The notes under the pieces are model-generated. The model made no database searches, was not told the DNA's origin, and saw only the letters and a program-made list of their open reading frames with translations. Below, in pieces: positions 46,623 to 57,199 of a stretch of DNA of 64,000 nucleotides. Source of the DNA: an uncultured Pelagibacteraceae bacterium (lineage in GTDB: Bacteria; Pseudomonadota; Alphaproteobacteria; Pelagibacterales; Pelagibacteraceae); the NCBI GenBank assembly GCA_902582315.1, contig CACHRP010000004.1, forward strand, positions 1 through 64,000, read 5' to 3'. Position 1 is the stretch's first letter, and each line of letters begins with the position of its first letter. Position numbers and translations under genes: made by a program.

Positions 46623-47509
46623 CTTTAGTTATTAAACAAGAAAAACCTAAAAGCACATTTTCTAAAATAGTGGAAATTATTTCAACTATGGCCTCAAGGC
46701 CTTCTGGATTAATTGGTTTAATAATTCTAGTTTTTCATGTCACACTAGCCATCACAAGTCCTCTATATGTACCCCATGATTACAAGGCTATTGATCCATC
46801 TTTAATGTTACAAGCACCTTCTTCCGAGTATTGGTTTGGTACAGATAGTCTTGGAAGAGATGTTTTTACAAGAACTATACTTGGAGGCAGAACTGCACTA
46901 ACGGTAACTTTTTTTGGATCTTTAATTGCTTTGCTATGGGGAGGTGCGCTAGGAATTTTTTGTGGATTGGTTGGTGGAAAGATAGATGACGTAGTGATGA
47001 GAATAATTGACGCTTTTCTCTCTATTCCCTGGATACTTGCGATGCTTTTAATAGTTTCACTTTTAGGTACATCAACAATTGTTTTGATACCAGCTTTAGG
47101 CTTTTTTTATGGAAAAGGAATTGTAAGAGTAGCAAGAGCAGCAACACATGATGTAATAGCAAAAGACTTTATTGTTTCAGCAAGAGCTAGAGGTCATGGT
47201 AATTTTTCAATTATTTGGAATGAAATATTACCCAATGTAAGAGATGCAATTATGGTTGAGGGTGCAATGAGATGGTCATGGATGCTACTTGGTTTTAGTT
47301 CATTATCCTTCCTAGGTTTTGGTGTGAGCCCTCCAACGCCAGATTGGGGATTGATGATATCTAATGCAAGGGGCTTGATGTCTTTTGCGTATTGGGCAGT
47401 ACTTGCACCAATATTTGGATTAAGTTCACTTATAATAGGTATAAATCTAACAGCAGATGCTTTTGCAAAAGCATTAGGTATTGATAGGTCTACAAAAGCA
47501 CCAGTTTAA
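46619..47509 (+). CDS. Peptide-type ABC permease (DppC-like)
   Basis: 296 aa; FGTDSLGRDVFTRTILGGRTAL, ARARGHGNFSIIWNEILPN. Confidence 0.9.
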   Translation: MTLVIKQEKPKSTFSKIVEIISTMASRPSGLIGLIILVFHVTLAITSPLYVPHDYKAIDPSLMLQAPSSEYWFGTDSLGRDVFTRTILGGRTALTVTFFGSLIALLWGGALGIFCGLVGGKIDDVVMRIIDAFLSIPWILAMLLIVSLLGTSTIVLIPALGFFYGKGIVRVARAATHDVIAKDFIVSARARGHGNFSIIWNEILPNVRDAIMVEGAMRWSWMLLGFSSLSFLGFGVSPPTPDWGLMISNARGLMSFAYWAVLAPIFGLSSLIIGINLTADAFAKALGIDRSTKAPV

Positions 47510-47510
47510 T

Positions 47511-49544
47511 ATGCAACAAGTTGTACAAGAAATAAAAAATTTATCTATTGGTTTTACCAGTAAAAAAGGGGAACAAATTTCAATTTTAAAAAATATTAGT
47601 ACCACAATTAATAAAGGTGAAACAGTTGGTATAGTAGGAGAGTCTGGTTCAGGAAAAAGTACTCTCGCATTAGCAATGATGGGATATGTTAAGCATGGTT
47701 TATTTACAATCTCTGGAGAATGTATTTATCAGTCTAATGATATTTTAAAAATGAAAAACAGAGAATTAGAAAATATTCGAGGAAGGAAAATAGCAATGAT
47801 ACCTCAGAATGCTGGGCAGTCTTTAACACCAAATTTAAAAATTGGTTATCAAATTGACGAAGCATTAAGACTACATACAAATTTTCAAAAGGAAGATAGA
47901 GATGTAAAAATTTCGGAATTATTAAATAAAGTTAGGTTACCTTCTCCAGAGACAATTGCAAAAAGATATCCCCATGAACTTTCTGGAGGTCAACAACAAA
48001 GAGTTGCAGTTGCAATGGCTTTAGCTGGGAGCCCGGATCTTTTATTATTGGATGAGCCAACTACTGGGTTGGATGTTACAACTCAGGCTCACGTTTTAGA
48101 GCTATTAAACTTTATCGCAAAGGATACAGGTACATCAATGGTTTATGTAAGTCATGATTTAGGAGCGATAGCGCAGGTAAGCGATAGAGTAATAGTAATG
48201 TATTCTGGTGAAATTGTTCTTGATGGACCGGTAAGGACTATATTAAAAAATCCAATTCATCCTTATACTTATGGATTATTAAAATCTATACCAAAATTAA
48301 CTTTATCTGGACTTCCCAATTCAATGTCAGGTAGCCAGCCACAACCTGGAACAATAAAAGAAGGATGTAGTTTTTACGATAGATGTGAGTTTGCTGAAGA
48401 TAAATGTAAAATAAACTCGCCCGAGTTAGAATTTGTTAGTGACTTAAATACAAGTGTTAGATGTTTTAACCACAAAAAACTTCATAAAAAAAAGGACGAG
48501 GATACAAAATCTTCAAAAAAAGTATTACGAAAATTAACCAAAAATGAAATTTTAGATATATCTTCTGTTTCAATTAGTTATGCGAAACAAAAATTCATAG
48601 AGCAATTGCTAAATAAAATTGATGACACAAATCCAACTGTTAAAGACATAAATATAAAAATTGATAAAGGTGAAACCTTGGCACTTGTCGGAGAGTCCGG
48701 GAGTGGAAAGTCAACTATTCTTAAATCTATCGCAGGGCTTATCAAAGCAAAAGACGGGATAATTAAATTTGATAAAAATAAAATTTTATCAAATGATTTA
48801 AAAAAAAGAGATGCAAATTACCTAAGAGCAATACAATTGATTTTTCAAAATCCTGATGAGTCATTAAATCCTAATCACACAGTTGAAGAAATTGTATCAC
48901 AACCGCTTAAACTATATTTCGGTCTTAGTGGAAATGAGCTTAAACAAAAAATTATAGAAGTTTTAAAAAAAGTAAGATTAGGTGAGTTTTATCTTACAAG
49001 GTATCCACGACAATTGTCAGGAGGTGAAAAGCAAAGAGTAGCTGTAGCAAGAGCTTTTGCCGCAAAACCAGATATAATTCTATGTGATGAGGTAACCTCA
49101 GCGCTTGATGTTTCCGTTCAAGCAGCAGTCTTGAATTTACTTCAGGAATTGAAAGTGGATTTTGGCACTACATATATTTTTGTCTCACATGATCTTGCAG
49201 TTGTAAAAGCAATAAGTGACCGGGTTGCAGTTTTGTATCAGGGAAGATTATGTGAAATTGGTCCATCTGAAAGCGTATATAAATTTCCGTCGCATCCTTA
49301 TACCGAGGTCCTTCTAGGAGCAGTGTTAGAACCAGACCCAGATATTAAACCGAAATTAGTTGCAGAAGATATTGTAGAGGAAAAACCACCCGAAAAAGGA
49401 TGCTCATTCCAAGGAAGATGTCCTAGATTATTAGGTCAAATTTGTAAAACAGATGTTCCACCATGGCAAATAGATGAAAATGGAAATGCAATCCGGTGCC
49501 ATATAAAAATTAATGATTTAAAAAATCAGCAAATTTCAAATTGA
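47511..49544 (+). CDS. Fused peptide ABC ATPase (DppD-DppF-like, two NBDs)
   Basis: Two Walker A (GESGSGKSTLALAM; GESGSGKSTILKSI), two LSGG signatures, two Cys-rich oligopeptide-C motifs; ATG 47511 preferred over the called 47481. Confidence 0.9.
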   Translation: MQQVVQEIKNLSIGFTSKKGEQISILKNISTTINKGETVGIVGESGSGKSTLALAMMGYVKHGLFTISGECIYQSNDILKMKNRELENIRGRKIAMIPQNAGQSLTPNLKIGYQIDEALRLHTNFQKEDRDVKISELLNKVRLPSPETIAKRYPHELSGGQQQRVAVAMALAGSPDLLLLDEPTTGLDVTTQAHVLELLNFIAKDTGTSMVYVSHDLGAIAQVSDRVIVMYSGEIVLDGPVRTILKNPIHPYTYGLLKSIPKLTLSGLPNSMSGSQPQPGTIKEGCSFYDRCEFAEDKCKINSPELEFVSDLNTSVRCFNHKKLHKKKDEDTKSSKKVLRKLTKNEILDISSVSISYAKQKFIEQLLNKIDDTNPTVKDINIKIDKGETLALVGESGSGKSTILKSIAGLIKAKDGIIKFDKNKILSNDLKKRDANYLRAIQLIFQNPDESLNPNHTVEEIVSQPLKLYFGLSGNELKQKIIEVLKKVRLGEFYLTRYPRQLSGGEKQRVAVARAFAAKPDIILCDEVTSALDVSVQAAVLNLLQELKVDFGTTYIFVSHDLAVVKAISDRVAVLYQGRLCEIGPSESVYKFPSHPYTEVLLGAVLEPDPDIKPKLVAEDIVEEKPPEKGCSFQGRCPRLLGQICKTDVPPWQIDENGNAIRCHIKINDLKNQQISN

Positions 49545-49594
49545 TACAATTTTTTTATTTCATGAAACAATTAAATTTAATATAAAATTGACAC

Positions 49595-51817
49595 ATGAAA
49601 ATAAATAAAGTTGTTGTTATTGGCTCTGGAACAATGGGAAGTGGTATAGCTGCACATCTTTGTAATGCCAATGTTCCTGTTACCTTATTAGATCTGACAA
49701 CAGAAATCAGTCAAAAAGCAAAAGAAAGAATTCAAAAATCAAGACCACCCTTGCTAATTGATAAATCAAAAATTGATGGAATCAATGTTGGAAATATTAA
49801 TGATGATTTTAAAGAAGTAGCCGACGCAGACTGGATTGTCGAGGCTGTTGTAGAAAGAATTGATATTAAACACAATATTTATAAAAAAATATTTGATACA
49901 AGAAAAAAAAACACCATTGTATCTTCAAATACTTCCTCTATACCTATTAGCGTTTTATCTGAAAAGTTATCTGAAGAAGACAAAAAAGACTTCTGTATTA
50001 CTCATTTTTTTAATCCTGTGAGATACATGGGCCTCTTAGAGATTGTTAAAAGTAAAAGTTCAGATTTAGATAAAATAAATTATCTTAAAAAATTTTGCGA
50101 ACATGAGCTTGGTAAAGGGGCTATAATTTGTAACGATACACCTGGATTTTTAGGAAATAGAATTGGTGTATTTGCTATGCAAGTAGCAATGACAGAAGCA
50201 TTTAAAATGAATTTGTCTATTGAGGAAGCAGATGCAATTTTTGGTAGACCAATGGGAATTCCGAAAACAGGTGTATTTGGATTATATGATTTAATTGGTA
50301 TTGATTTAATGTCGGATGTTTTAAAAAGTTTTATAAAAGAATTGCCTGAAACTGATCCATTTCAGAGAGTTGCAAAAGAAATTCCATTAATCATTAAACT
50401 AATTAAAGATGGATACACTGGTAGAAAAGGTAAAGGCGGTTTCTATCGAATGAACAAACAAGAAAATAAAAAAATATTAGAAGCGATAAATTTACAAACA
50501 GGGGAATATTCAACCTCCAAAAAAATTGAATTAGGTATAGAAAAAGTAGATTTAAATTTGTTAATAAACAGGAAAGATAAATTTGGTGAATATGCTTGGT
50601 CAGTAATTTCACAAATCATAAAATACTCGTCTTCTTTAGTTCCTGGTATTACAGACAAATTTAATGATATCGATGAAGCTATGAGACTTGGTTTTAACTG
50701 GTCGATGGGCCCCTTTGAAATGTTAAAATCGATTGGGGTTAAAAACTTTTTTGATAGAGTAGGAGACATTAAAGGAAATTCTTTCTTAGAAAATTTATCA
50801 AAAACAAAAGATGAAAATTTTTATGGTCAAAGACAGCTTTATACAGATATTGAAACACTCGGCAAAATTAAACCAAAAGCAATTAAAATCGATAAAAATA
50901 AATCGGCTGATATATTTAGATTTAAGGATTTTAATATTGTTGAATTTACCACTAAAGCTTGTGCTTTAGATTATGACTCAATGGATGCATTAAAAAAAGC
51001 TACCGATAAACCTTTAATTATAATTAATGAGAGCATGCAATTTTCAGCAGGAGTAAATTTAAAATACACAATGGAATTTGTGGAAAAAGGAGAATTTAAA
51101 TCCATAGAAAAATTTATTAAATACTTTCAGCAAACTTGTAAGCATTTAAAGTATTCTAAATATCCAGTGATATCCGCCCCATCTGGTCTAGTTTTAGGTG
51201 GAGGCGAGGAAGTAGCAATTCAATCTAATTTTGTAGTCTCACATACAAACATTGTAATGGGATTGGTTGAAACTGGTGTTGGAGTAGTTCCGGCAGGAGG
51301 GGGATGTAAAGAAGTTTTATGGAGATGGTCGCAAACCGATGAGGCAAAAAAAGATCCTGATTATGCTCCACTTCAAGTTTTTAATATTATTGGTTATGCT
51401 AAAACAGCAACTTCAACTGTAGAGGCTTTGCCTTTAAAATTTTTAAGACCTGAAGACAAAAAAGTTATGAATAGAAATAGTCTTTTTGAAGAAGCAAAAA
51501 AATTATTAGATGAGAATAAAAATTTCCAACCCCCAAAAGAATGTACGTTTAAGCTTTCAGGTAAACCCTTAAAAGATAAAATGATAAAATCGTTAGAGAA
51601 GCTTTATAATGACAAAATTATTTTGGATCACGGATTTAAAGTTGGAGAAGAATTGGCAAATGTTTTAAGCGGTGGAGATACAACAATAGACAAGCAACTA
51701 AGTGAAGATGATCTATATAATTTAGAACTTGAAGCTTTTATGAGGCTTATTCAAACTGAAAAAACACAACAAAGAATTAAACACACACTCGCAACTGGAA
51801 AACCATTAATCAATTAA
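49595..51817 (+). CDS. 3-hydroxyacyl-CoA dehydrogenase/enoyl-CoA hydratase fusion
   Basis: 740 aa; VVVIGSGTMGSGIAAHLCNANV, THFFNPVRYMGLLEIV; crotonase-like C-terminal part. Confidence 0.9.
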   Translation: MKINKVVVIGSGTMGSGIAAHLCNANVPVTLLDLTTEISQKAKERIQKSRPPLLIDKSKIDGINVGNINDDFKEVADADWIVEAVVERIDIKHNIYKKIFDTRKKNTIVSSNTSSIPISVLSEKLSEEDKKDFCITHFFNPVRYMGLLEIVKSKSSDLDKINYLKKFCEHELGKGAIICNDTPGFLGNRIGVFAMQVAMTEAFKMNLSIEEADAIFGRPMGIPKTGVFGLYDLIGIDLMSDVLKSFIKELPETDPFQRVAKEIPLIIKLIKDGYTGRKGKGGFYRMNKQENKKILEAINLQTGEYSTSKKIELGIEKVDLNLLINRKDKFGEYAWSVISQIIKYSSSLVPGITDKFNDIDEAMRLGFNWSMGPFEMLKSIGVKNFFDRVGDIKGNSFLENLSKTKDENFYGQRQLYTDIETLGKIKPKAIKIDKNKSADIFRFKDFNIVEFTTKACALDYDSMDALKKATDKPLIIINESMQFSAGVNLKYTMEFVEKGEFKSIEKFIKYFQQTCKHLKYSKYPVISAPSGLVLGGGEEVAIQSNFVVSHTNIVMGLVETGVGVVPAGGGCKEVLWRWSQTDEAKKDPDYAPLQVFNIIGYAKTATSTVEALPLKFLRPEDKKVMNRNSLFEEAKKLLDENKNFQPPKECTFKLSGKPLKDKMIKSLEKLYNDKIILDHGFKVGEELANVLSGGDTTIDKQLSEDDLYNLELEAFMRLIQTEKTQQRIKHTLATGKPLIN

Positions 51818-52450
51818 TTTTAAAGATTTAATGTAATCAGGTCTTAAAACATAGTTTGATTTGTTACCTTTTTTTATTTTTTTAAGAGCATCTAAGCCAA
51901 GAATTACTTTACCTATTGGAGTATATTCGCCATTATAAATTGGTATATCTTTTAAAATAATAAAAAATTCACTGTCCTCGGTATTAAAATCATCACCTCG
52001 AGCCATAGCAACAGAGCCTGCAGTAAATTTAAAATCTTCGTTTATTTCAGATTTTAAATTTCCTAAGCCTGATTTTCCACTACCAACCTTTACATAATCT
52101 ATATTTTCAATATTTCCGTATTCAATATCTCCTGCTTGAATTAATGTATTTTCTATAACTTTGTAAAAAGCTGAATTATTATATAAACCCTTTTCAGTTA
52201 ATAATTTAAATCTTTTTACTGAATTTGGTGAACTTTCAGGAATTAATCTAATAACGACCAAACCACATTCTACCTCCATCAAAATAATATTTTCTTTATC
52301 AATAAAATTTTGGTTTTCTAAATTTACATCATCAACAAATAGACATTTATTTTTTATACTATAAAAAAAACCAAAAGAAAAAATACCTAGTAAAATTAAA
52401 AATAATAATAATATTTTTTCTGATCTAGATGCTTTTATTTTTTTAATCAT
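51806..52450 (-). CDS. Cyclophilin-type peptidyl-prolyl isomerase, membrane-anchored
   Basis: 214 aa; N-terminal TM, SVAMARGDDFNTEDSEFFIILKDIP, YTPIGKVILGLDALKKI. Confidence 0.85.
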   Translation of the reverse strand: MIKKIKASRSEKILLLFLILLGIFSFGFFYSIKNKCLFVDDVNLENQNFIDKENIILMEVECGLVVIRLIPESSPNSVKRFKLLTEKGLYNNSAFYKVIENTLIQAGDIEYGNIENIDYVKVGSGKSGLGNLKSEINEDFKFTAGSVAMARGDDFNTEDSEFFIILKDIPIYNGEYTPIGKVILGLDALKKIKKGNKSNYVLRPDYIKSLKLID

Positions 52451-53182
52451 TTAAAATATTTGACTATCTATTTTATTTATAGAATTTTTAATAAAATTTA
52501 TTTTTTTTTTTAGTTTTTCATCCTTTTCAGAAAGCTTTGTTAGAATATTTTCCTTTTTGATAATAAAACTATATATTTCAGCCATATCTTCAGAGGGAAT
52601 TGTTTTTGAATATTCAGTAATAAAACCATCAGTTTCCTTATATTCGTCTAAACCAATACTATCAGAACATATAGAACATCCTGCGTACTGAAACGACTTA
52701 TCATTAAACTTTTTCCATAAATTATCATCAAATAAAATAGGATGGCTATCATATATCATATGAAAAACTTCGTGGTGTATAACTCTTTCAAAATATTTTG
52801 GATTAAAGTTTATATTTAGTATTAAAGTTCTTTTTTGTATATCAGGGATACCTGCTGTACCAATACCCGATATAGATAAATTTTCACACAATACAACAAA
52901 TCGGATATTATTTTTTTTTAAAAATTGATAATTATAAATATCCAAGTTTTTTTTAATTATTTCATATTTTTTTTTGAGATTGTTTTCATTTGCTTTATTA
53001 CAAGTAATATTTTTAGTTGTTCCGATTGTAAAACTTTTTTTTAAACTTAAATATTTGATTTTATTTTCGCTATCTAGATTAAAAACTTCTAAATTTGGAA
53101 TTTTAATAAGATTAAATATTTCATTTGCATTAAGTGAGGAATAATAGGAAAAAAATATAAAAATAATTATAAGAATTCTCAT
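52451..53182 (-). CDS. Exported putative zinc metallopeptidase (HExxH)
   Basis: 243 aa; signal peptide; VIHHEVFHMIYDSHP and downstream SEDMAEIYSF. Confidence 0.6.
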   Translation of the reverse strand: MRILIIIFIFFSYYSSLNANEIFNLIKIPNLEVFNLDSENKIKYLSLKKSFTIGTTKNITCNKANENNLKKKYEIIKKNLDIYNYQFLKKNNIRFVVLCENLSISGIGTAGIPDIQKRTLILNINFNPKYFERVIHHEVFHMIYDSHPILFDDNLWKKFNDKSFQYAGCSICSDSIGLDEYKETDGFITEYSKTIPSEDMAEIYSFIIKKENILTKLSEKDEKLKKKINFIKNSINKIDSQIF

Positions 53183-53247
53183 TTTGAAAACATAAATGAT
53201 ATTCCATTTAATTTAGTTGTGGTACATTTAATTTATAAATAAAATTA

Positions 53248-54207
53248 ATGACAAAAAAAAAAGAACCAGTACAACCGATTAGCGGAACAAAAGTTCCTCG
53301 ATTTGCAGGCCCAAGTACTTTTGCAAGATTACCAGAATTAAGGGATGTAGGAAGTTGCGATGTTGCAATAGTCGGTATTCCTTTTGATGCTGGAACTAGC
53401 TACAGACCTGGTGCAAGATTTGGTCCACAAAGTATACGACAGGCATCAAGACATTTGAGAACAAATTATCATCCAAATTATGATGTCGAACCATTTAAAG
53501 TTCAACAAGTTGCGGATGCAGGAGATATCACTTGCAATCCCTTTAATATTGATGAAGCTATAAAACAAATTGAAGCTGGGGCTTTAGATTTATTAAAAAA
53601 AACCAAAGGTATAATAAGTTTGGGTGGAGATCATACAATTGCATTTCCTTTATTAAGAGCAATGAATAAATTTAACAAAGGACCTGTTGCTCTAGTGCAT
53701 TTTGATGCACATTTAGATACTTGGGATACATATTTTGGTGCTCCTTATACACACGGAACACCTTTTAGAAGAGCAAGAGAGGAAAATTTATTTTTAGATG
53801 ATTCATCAATGCATGTTGGTATTCGGGGACCGCTTTATAGCAGGGAGGATTTGAAAAATGATGAAAGCTTTGGTTTTAAAATAATTCATTGTGATGAATT
53901 TCAGTCACAAGGTGTTGATAAAATTGTCGAAAGAATCAAAAATAGAGTTGGCAATAATCCTTTATACTTATCAATTGATATTGATGTTTTGGACCCGGCT
54001 CATGCACCTGGAACAGGTACCCCAGAAATTGCAGGAATGACTTCTAGAGAAATGGTTAATGTTATTAGAGGATTATCTGGTATGAAAATTATATCGGCAG
54101 ACGTAGTAGAAGTTGCACCGGCGTATGATCATGCAGAAGTTACATCATTAGCTGCAGCAACGATTGTATATGAACTTACAAACTTGTTTGCAAAAGCAAA
54201 AAGATAG
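53248..54207 (+). CDS. Ureohydrolase, agmatinase/guanidinobutyrase-like
   Basis: 319 aa; SLGGDHTIAFP, VHFDAHLDTWD, SIDIDVLDPAHAPGTGTPEIAG. Confidence 0.9.
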   Translation: MTKKKEPVQPISGTKVPRFAGPSTFARLPELRDVGSCDVAIVGIPFDAGTSYRPGARFGPQSIRQASRHLRTNYHPNYDVEPFKVQQVADAGDITCNPFNIDEAIKQIEAGALDLLKKTKGIISLGGDHTIAFPLLRAMNKFNKGPVALVHFDAHLDTWDTYFGAPYTHGTPFRRAREENLFLDDSSMHVGIRGPLYSREDLKNDESFGFKIIHCDEFQSQGVDKIVERIKNRVGNNPLYLSIDIDVLDPAHAPGTGTPEIAGMTSREMVNVIRGLSGMKIISADVVEVAPAYDHAEVTSLAAATIVYELTNLFAKAKR

Positions 54208-54221
54208 GTTAATTTTTAAGG

Positions 54222-55655
54222 ATGCTAAATAAGAAAAAATTCTATATTAATGGAAAGTGGACCGATCCTATAAAAGAAAAAGATTGTTACGTTATTGATC
54301 CATCAACAGAAGAAAATTGTGCTGTTATATCCATAGGCAGTAAAGCAGATATTGATGCAGCAGTTCAAGCAGCAAAAAATGCTTTTGAAAGCTGGGCATT
54401 TACATCAAAAGAAGAAAGATTAAAACTTCTAGAAACACTTTACGCTAATTATAAAAAAAGATGGGCAGATTTTGCAAACGCTATAACTGTTGAAATGGGT
54501 GCTCCAAAAGATTTTGCAACCAAACTTCAAGCCGGTACTGGAGCAAGTCATATGAAATCTTTTATAAGATATTTAAAAGAATTTGAATTTGAAAAACCAT
54601 TGGGTGATCATGCGCCTAATCAAAGATTAATTTATGAACCAAAAGGAGTTTGTGCATTAATAACTCCATGGAATTGGCCTATGAACCAAGTTTGCTTAAA
54701 GGTTATGCCAGCATTAGCTACTGGATGTACAATGATTTTAAAGCCATCAGAATTAGCTCCTTTATCGTCAATGATACTCGCAGAAATAATTGATGAAACT
54801 AAATTTCCAGCAGGTGTATTTAATTTGGTTAATGGCGATGGTGAAACAACTGGAAATGCATTAACTAGTCATCCAGACGTTAACATGGTTTCTTTTACCG
54901 GATCAACTAGAGCAGGTGCTTTAATATCTAAAAATGCAGCAAATGATTTTAAAAGAGTTAGCCTAGAATTGGGTGGTAAGGGTGCAAATATTGTTTTCAA
55001 AGATGCGGATCCTGAAGCTGTAGAAAGAGGAGCCACAAGATGTTTTAGAAATTCTGGTCAATCATGTAATGCTCCAACCAGAATGTTAGTCGAAAAATCA
55101 ATCTATAAAGAAACAGTAGATAGACTAATTAAATTTGCAAATGATTTCAAAGTGGATAACCCTAATAAAGAAGGAGACCATATTGGTCCTGTAATATCTG
55201 AAACCCAATATAACAAGATACAAGGATTGATTAAGAAAGGTATAGATGAAGGAGCAAAATTAGTTGCGGGAGGACTTGGTAAACCTGATGGTTTAACAAA
55301 AGGCTATTATGTAAAGCCAACAGTTTTTGCGGACGTGAATAATCAAATGGAAATAGCACAAACAGAAATTTTTGGACCTGTTTTATCTGTTATTCCTTTT
55401 GAGAGTGAAGAGGAGGCAATTAAGATTGCAAATGATACGACATACGGATTAACAAACTACATCCAAACTCAAGATCAAAATAAAGTACATAGGGTAGCAA
55501 GAAAACTTAGATCAGGAATGGTTGATGTAAACGGCGCAGGTATTGCGGTTGATGCACCATTTGGTGGATTTAAACATTCAGGTATTGGAAGAGAAGCTGG
55601 AAAAGATGGTCTACTAGAATTCTTGGAAGTAAAATCTATTGGTGGGTGGAGTTAA
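54222..55655 (+). CDS. Aldehyde dehydrogenase
   Basis: 477 aa; TPWNWPMNQVCLKV, LELGGKGANIVF, NSGQSCNAPTRM. Confidence 0.9.
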   Translation: MLNKKKFYINGKWTDPIKEKDCYVIDPSTEENCAVISIGSKADIDAAVQAAKNAFESWAFTSKEERLKLLETLYANYKKRWADFANAITVEMGAPKDFATKLQAGTGASHMKSFIRYLKEFEFEKPLGDHAPNQRLIYEPKGVCALITPWNWPMNQVCLKVMPALATGCTMILKPSELAPLSSMILAEIIDETKFPAGVFNLVNGDGETTGNALTSHPDVNMVSFTGSTRAGALISKNAANDFKRVSLELGGKGANIVFKDADPEAVERGATRCFRNSGQSCNAPTRMLVEKSIYKETVDRLIKFANDFKVDNPNKEGDHIGPVISETQYNKIQGLIKKGIDEGAKLVAGGLGKPDGLTKGYYVKPTVFADVNNQMEIAQTEIFGPVLSVIPFESEEEAIKIANDTTYGLTNYIQTQDQNKVHRVARKLRSGMVDVNGAGIAVDAPFGGFKHSGIGREAGKDGLLEFLEVKSIGGWS

Positions 55656-56830
55656 TTAATCACCGATTTTTCTTTTACACCTTCTAAAAAAGCCAAGCAT
55701 TTTTTAATTTCACTTAGTTCAATAAATTCGTCAATTTTATGAGCTTGTTCTATCGATCCAGGTCCACAAACTACAGTGCTTATTCCAATTTCTTGAAATA
55801 ATCCTGCCTCTGTTCCAAAAGATACTACTTCTCTAGAATTATCTCCTGTAATACTAGATACAAATTCGCAAGCTTTGGAGTCATTTACTCTTTGAAATCC
55901 AATTATTTCTCCAATTATTTTTTTTTTAATAGATGCATTTGGATATTTTTTTTTCATTTCTAATAAAAGACCATCCGCATATTTATCGATTTCACTATTT
56001 AGAAATATACCATCCTCTTTATTAACAGGTCTGGTTTCCCAATTGACATGACATTTGTCAGCTATAACATTGTGAGCAATTCCTCCAAATATTCCACCAA
56101 TCGATAAAGTTGAATAGCCAGGAGTAAATATGGAGTTTTTTGGTTTCCTATTTATCAAATCATTTCTTAATGACATTAATTTATTAACATATTTTGATGC
56201 ATATTCAGCTGCATTCACCCCTTCATCTGGTTTGGAACTATGACCAGCTAAACCCTCAAAAAAAGTTGTGTACTCATAACATGCTTTGTGAGAGTCTATA
56301 ATTTTCATTTCTGTTGGTTCGCCTACGATACAAATTCCATTTGTTATTTTTCTTTTTTTTAGTTCTTTAATCAATAAGGGAGCTCCAATACATGCAGTTT
56401 CCTCATCAAACGTTAGAGAAAAGTGTATATCTCTTGAAAGATTTGATTTTGAAAATATTTCTGCAAAAGCCAACGAACAAGCTAAAAATCCCTTCATGTC
56501 GCAAGAACCTCTACCATATAATTTTTCATCTTTTATCTCTGCAATAAAAGGGTCTGTGGACCAACCTTTAGATACTGGTACTACATCTGTGTGACCTGAA
56601 AGAATTATAGGCTCTTTTCCATTTGGTTTTTTTGCTTTTAATGTAGCAAAAAGATTTACCCTTTTTTTTTCATCATCAAAAACCTTAAAAGATGAAGCAC
56701 CACATTTTGTAAGTATATCTTCACAATAATTAATTAAAGAAGAATTATTTTCACCTGAAATTGTTTTAAAAGATATTAAATCTTTAAGAATCTTTATTGA
56801 TTTTTCAAATAATATGTTATCTATTTTCAT
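55652..56830 (-). CDS. argE: Acetylornithine deacetylase-like M20 peptidase
   Basis: 392 aa; LSGHTDVVPV, GRGSCDMKGFLA, FDEETACIGAP. Confidence 0.85.
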   Translation of the reverse strand: MKIDNILFEKSIKILKDLISFKTISGENNSSLINYCEDILTKCGASSFKVFDDEKKRVNLFATLKAKKPNGKEPIILSGHTDVVPVSKGWSTDPFIAEIKDEKLYGRGSCDMKGFLACSLAFAEIFSKSNLSRDIHFSLTFDEETACIGAPLLIKELKKRKITNGICIVGEPTEMKIIDSHKACYEYTTFFEGLAGHSSKPDEGVNAAEYASKYVNKLMSLRNDLINRKPKNSIFTPGYSTLSIGGIFGGIAHNVIADKCHVNWETRPVNKEDGIFLNSEIDKYADGLLLEMKKKYPNASIKKKIIGEIIGFQRVNDSKACEFVSSITGDNSREVVSFGTEAGLFQEIGISTVVCGPGSIEQAHKIDEFIELSEIKKCLAFLEGVKEKSVIN

Positions 56831-56854
56831 TACAACTAATTATATATTATTATT

Positions 56855-57196
56855 ATGAAAGAACAAATAACCTATGATGATTTTCAAAAGATAGACATTC
56901 GTTTAGGGACAGTAATATCAGTTGAAAAAAATGAAAAAGCAAGAAAACCTTCATTAGTTCTAAAAGTTGATTTTGGAAGTGAGATTGGAATTAAACAGTC
57001 TTCAGCACAAATAACACATTTTTATAACAAAGATAATCTAATTGGAAAACAGGTAATAGGAGTATGTAATTTTCCAGAAAAAAATATTGCAGGAGTAATT
57101 TCACAAGTATTAATTTTGGGATCTATTGATAAAGAGGGAAAAGTAACATTAGTTCACCCATCTCAAAAAGCTGAAAACGGACTGCCGATAGCATAA
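56855..57196 (+). CDS. csaA: tRNA-binding domain protein (CsaA-like)
   Basis: 113 aa; DIRLGTVISVEKNEKARKPSLVLKVDFG...SSAQIT. Confidence 0.85.
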   Translation: MKEQITYDDFQKIDIRLGTVISVEKNEKARKPSLVLKVDFGSEIGIKQSSAQITHFYNKDNLIGKQVIGVCNFPEKNIAGVISQVLILGSIDKEGKVTLVHPSQKAENGLPIA

Positions 57197-57199
57197 AAT

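Noticed and set aside
47481-49544. Fused two-NBD peptide ABC ATPase as a novelty
   Set aside because: DppD-DppF/GsiA-like fusions are well known.
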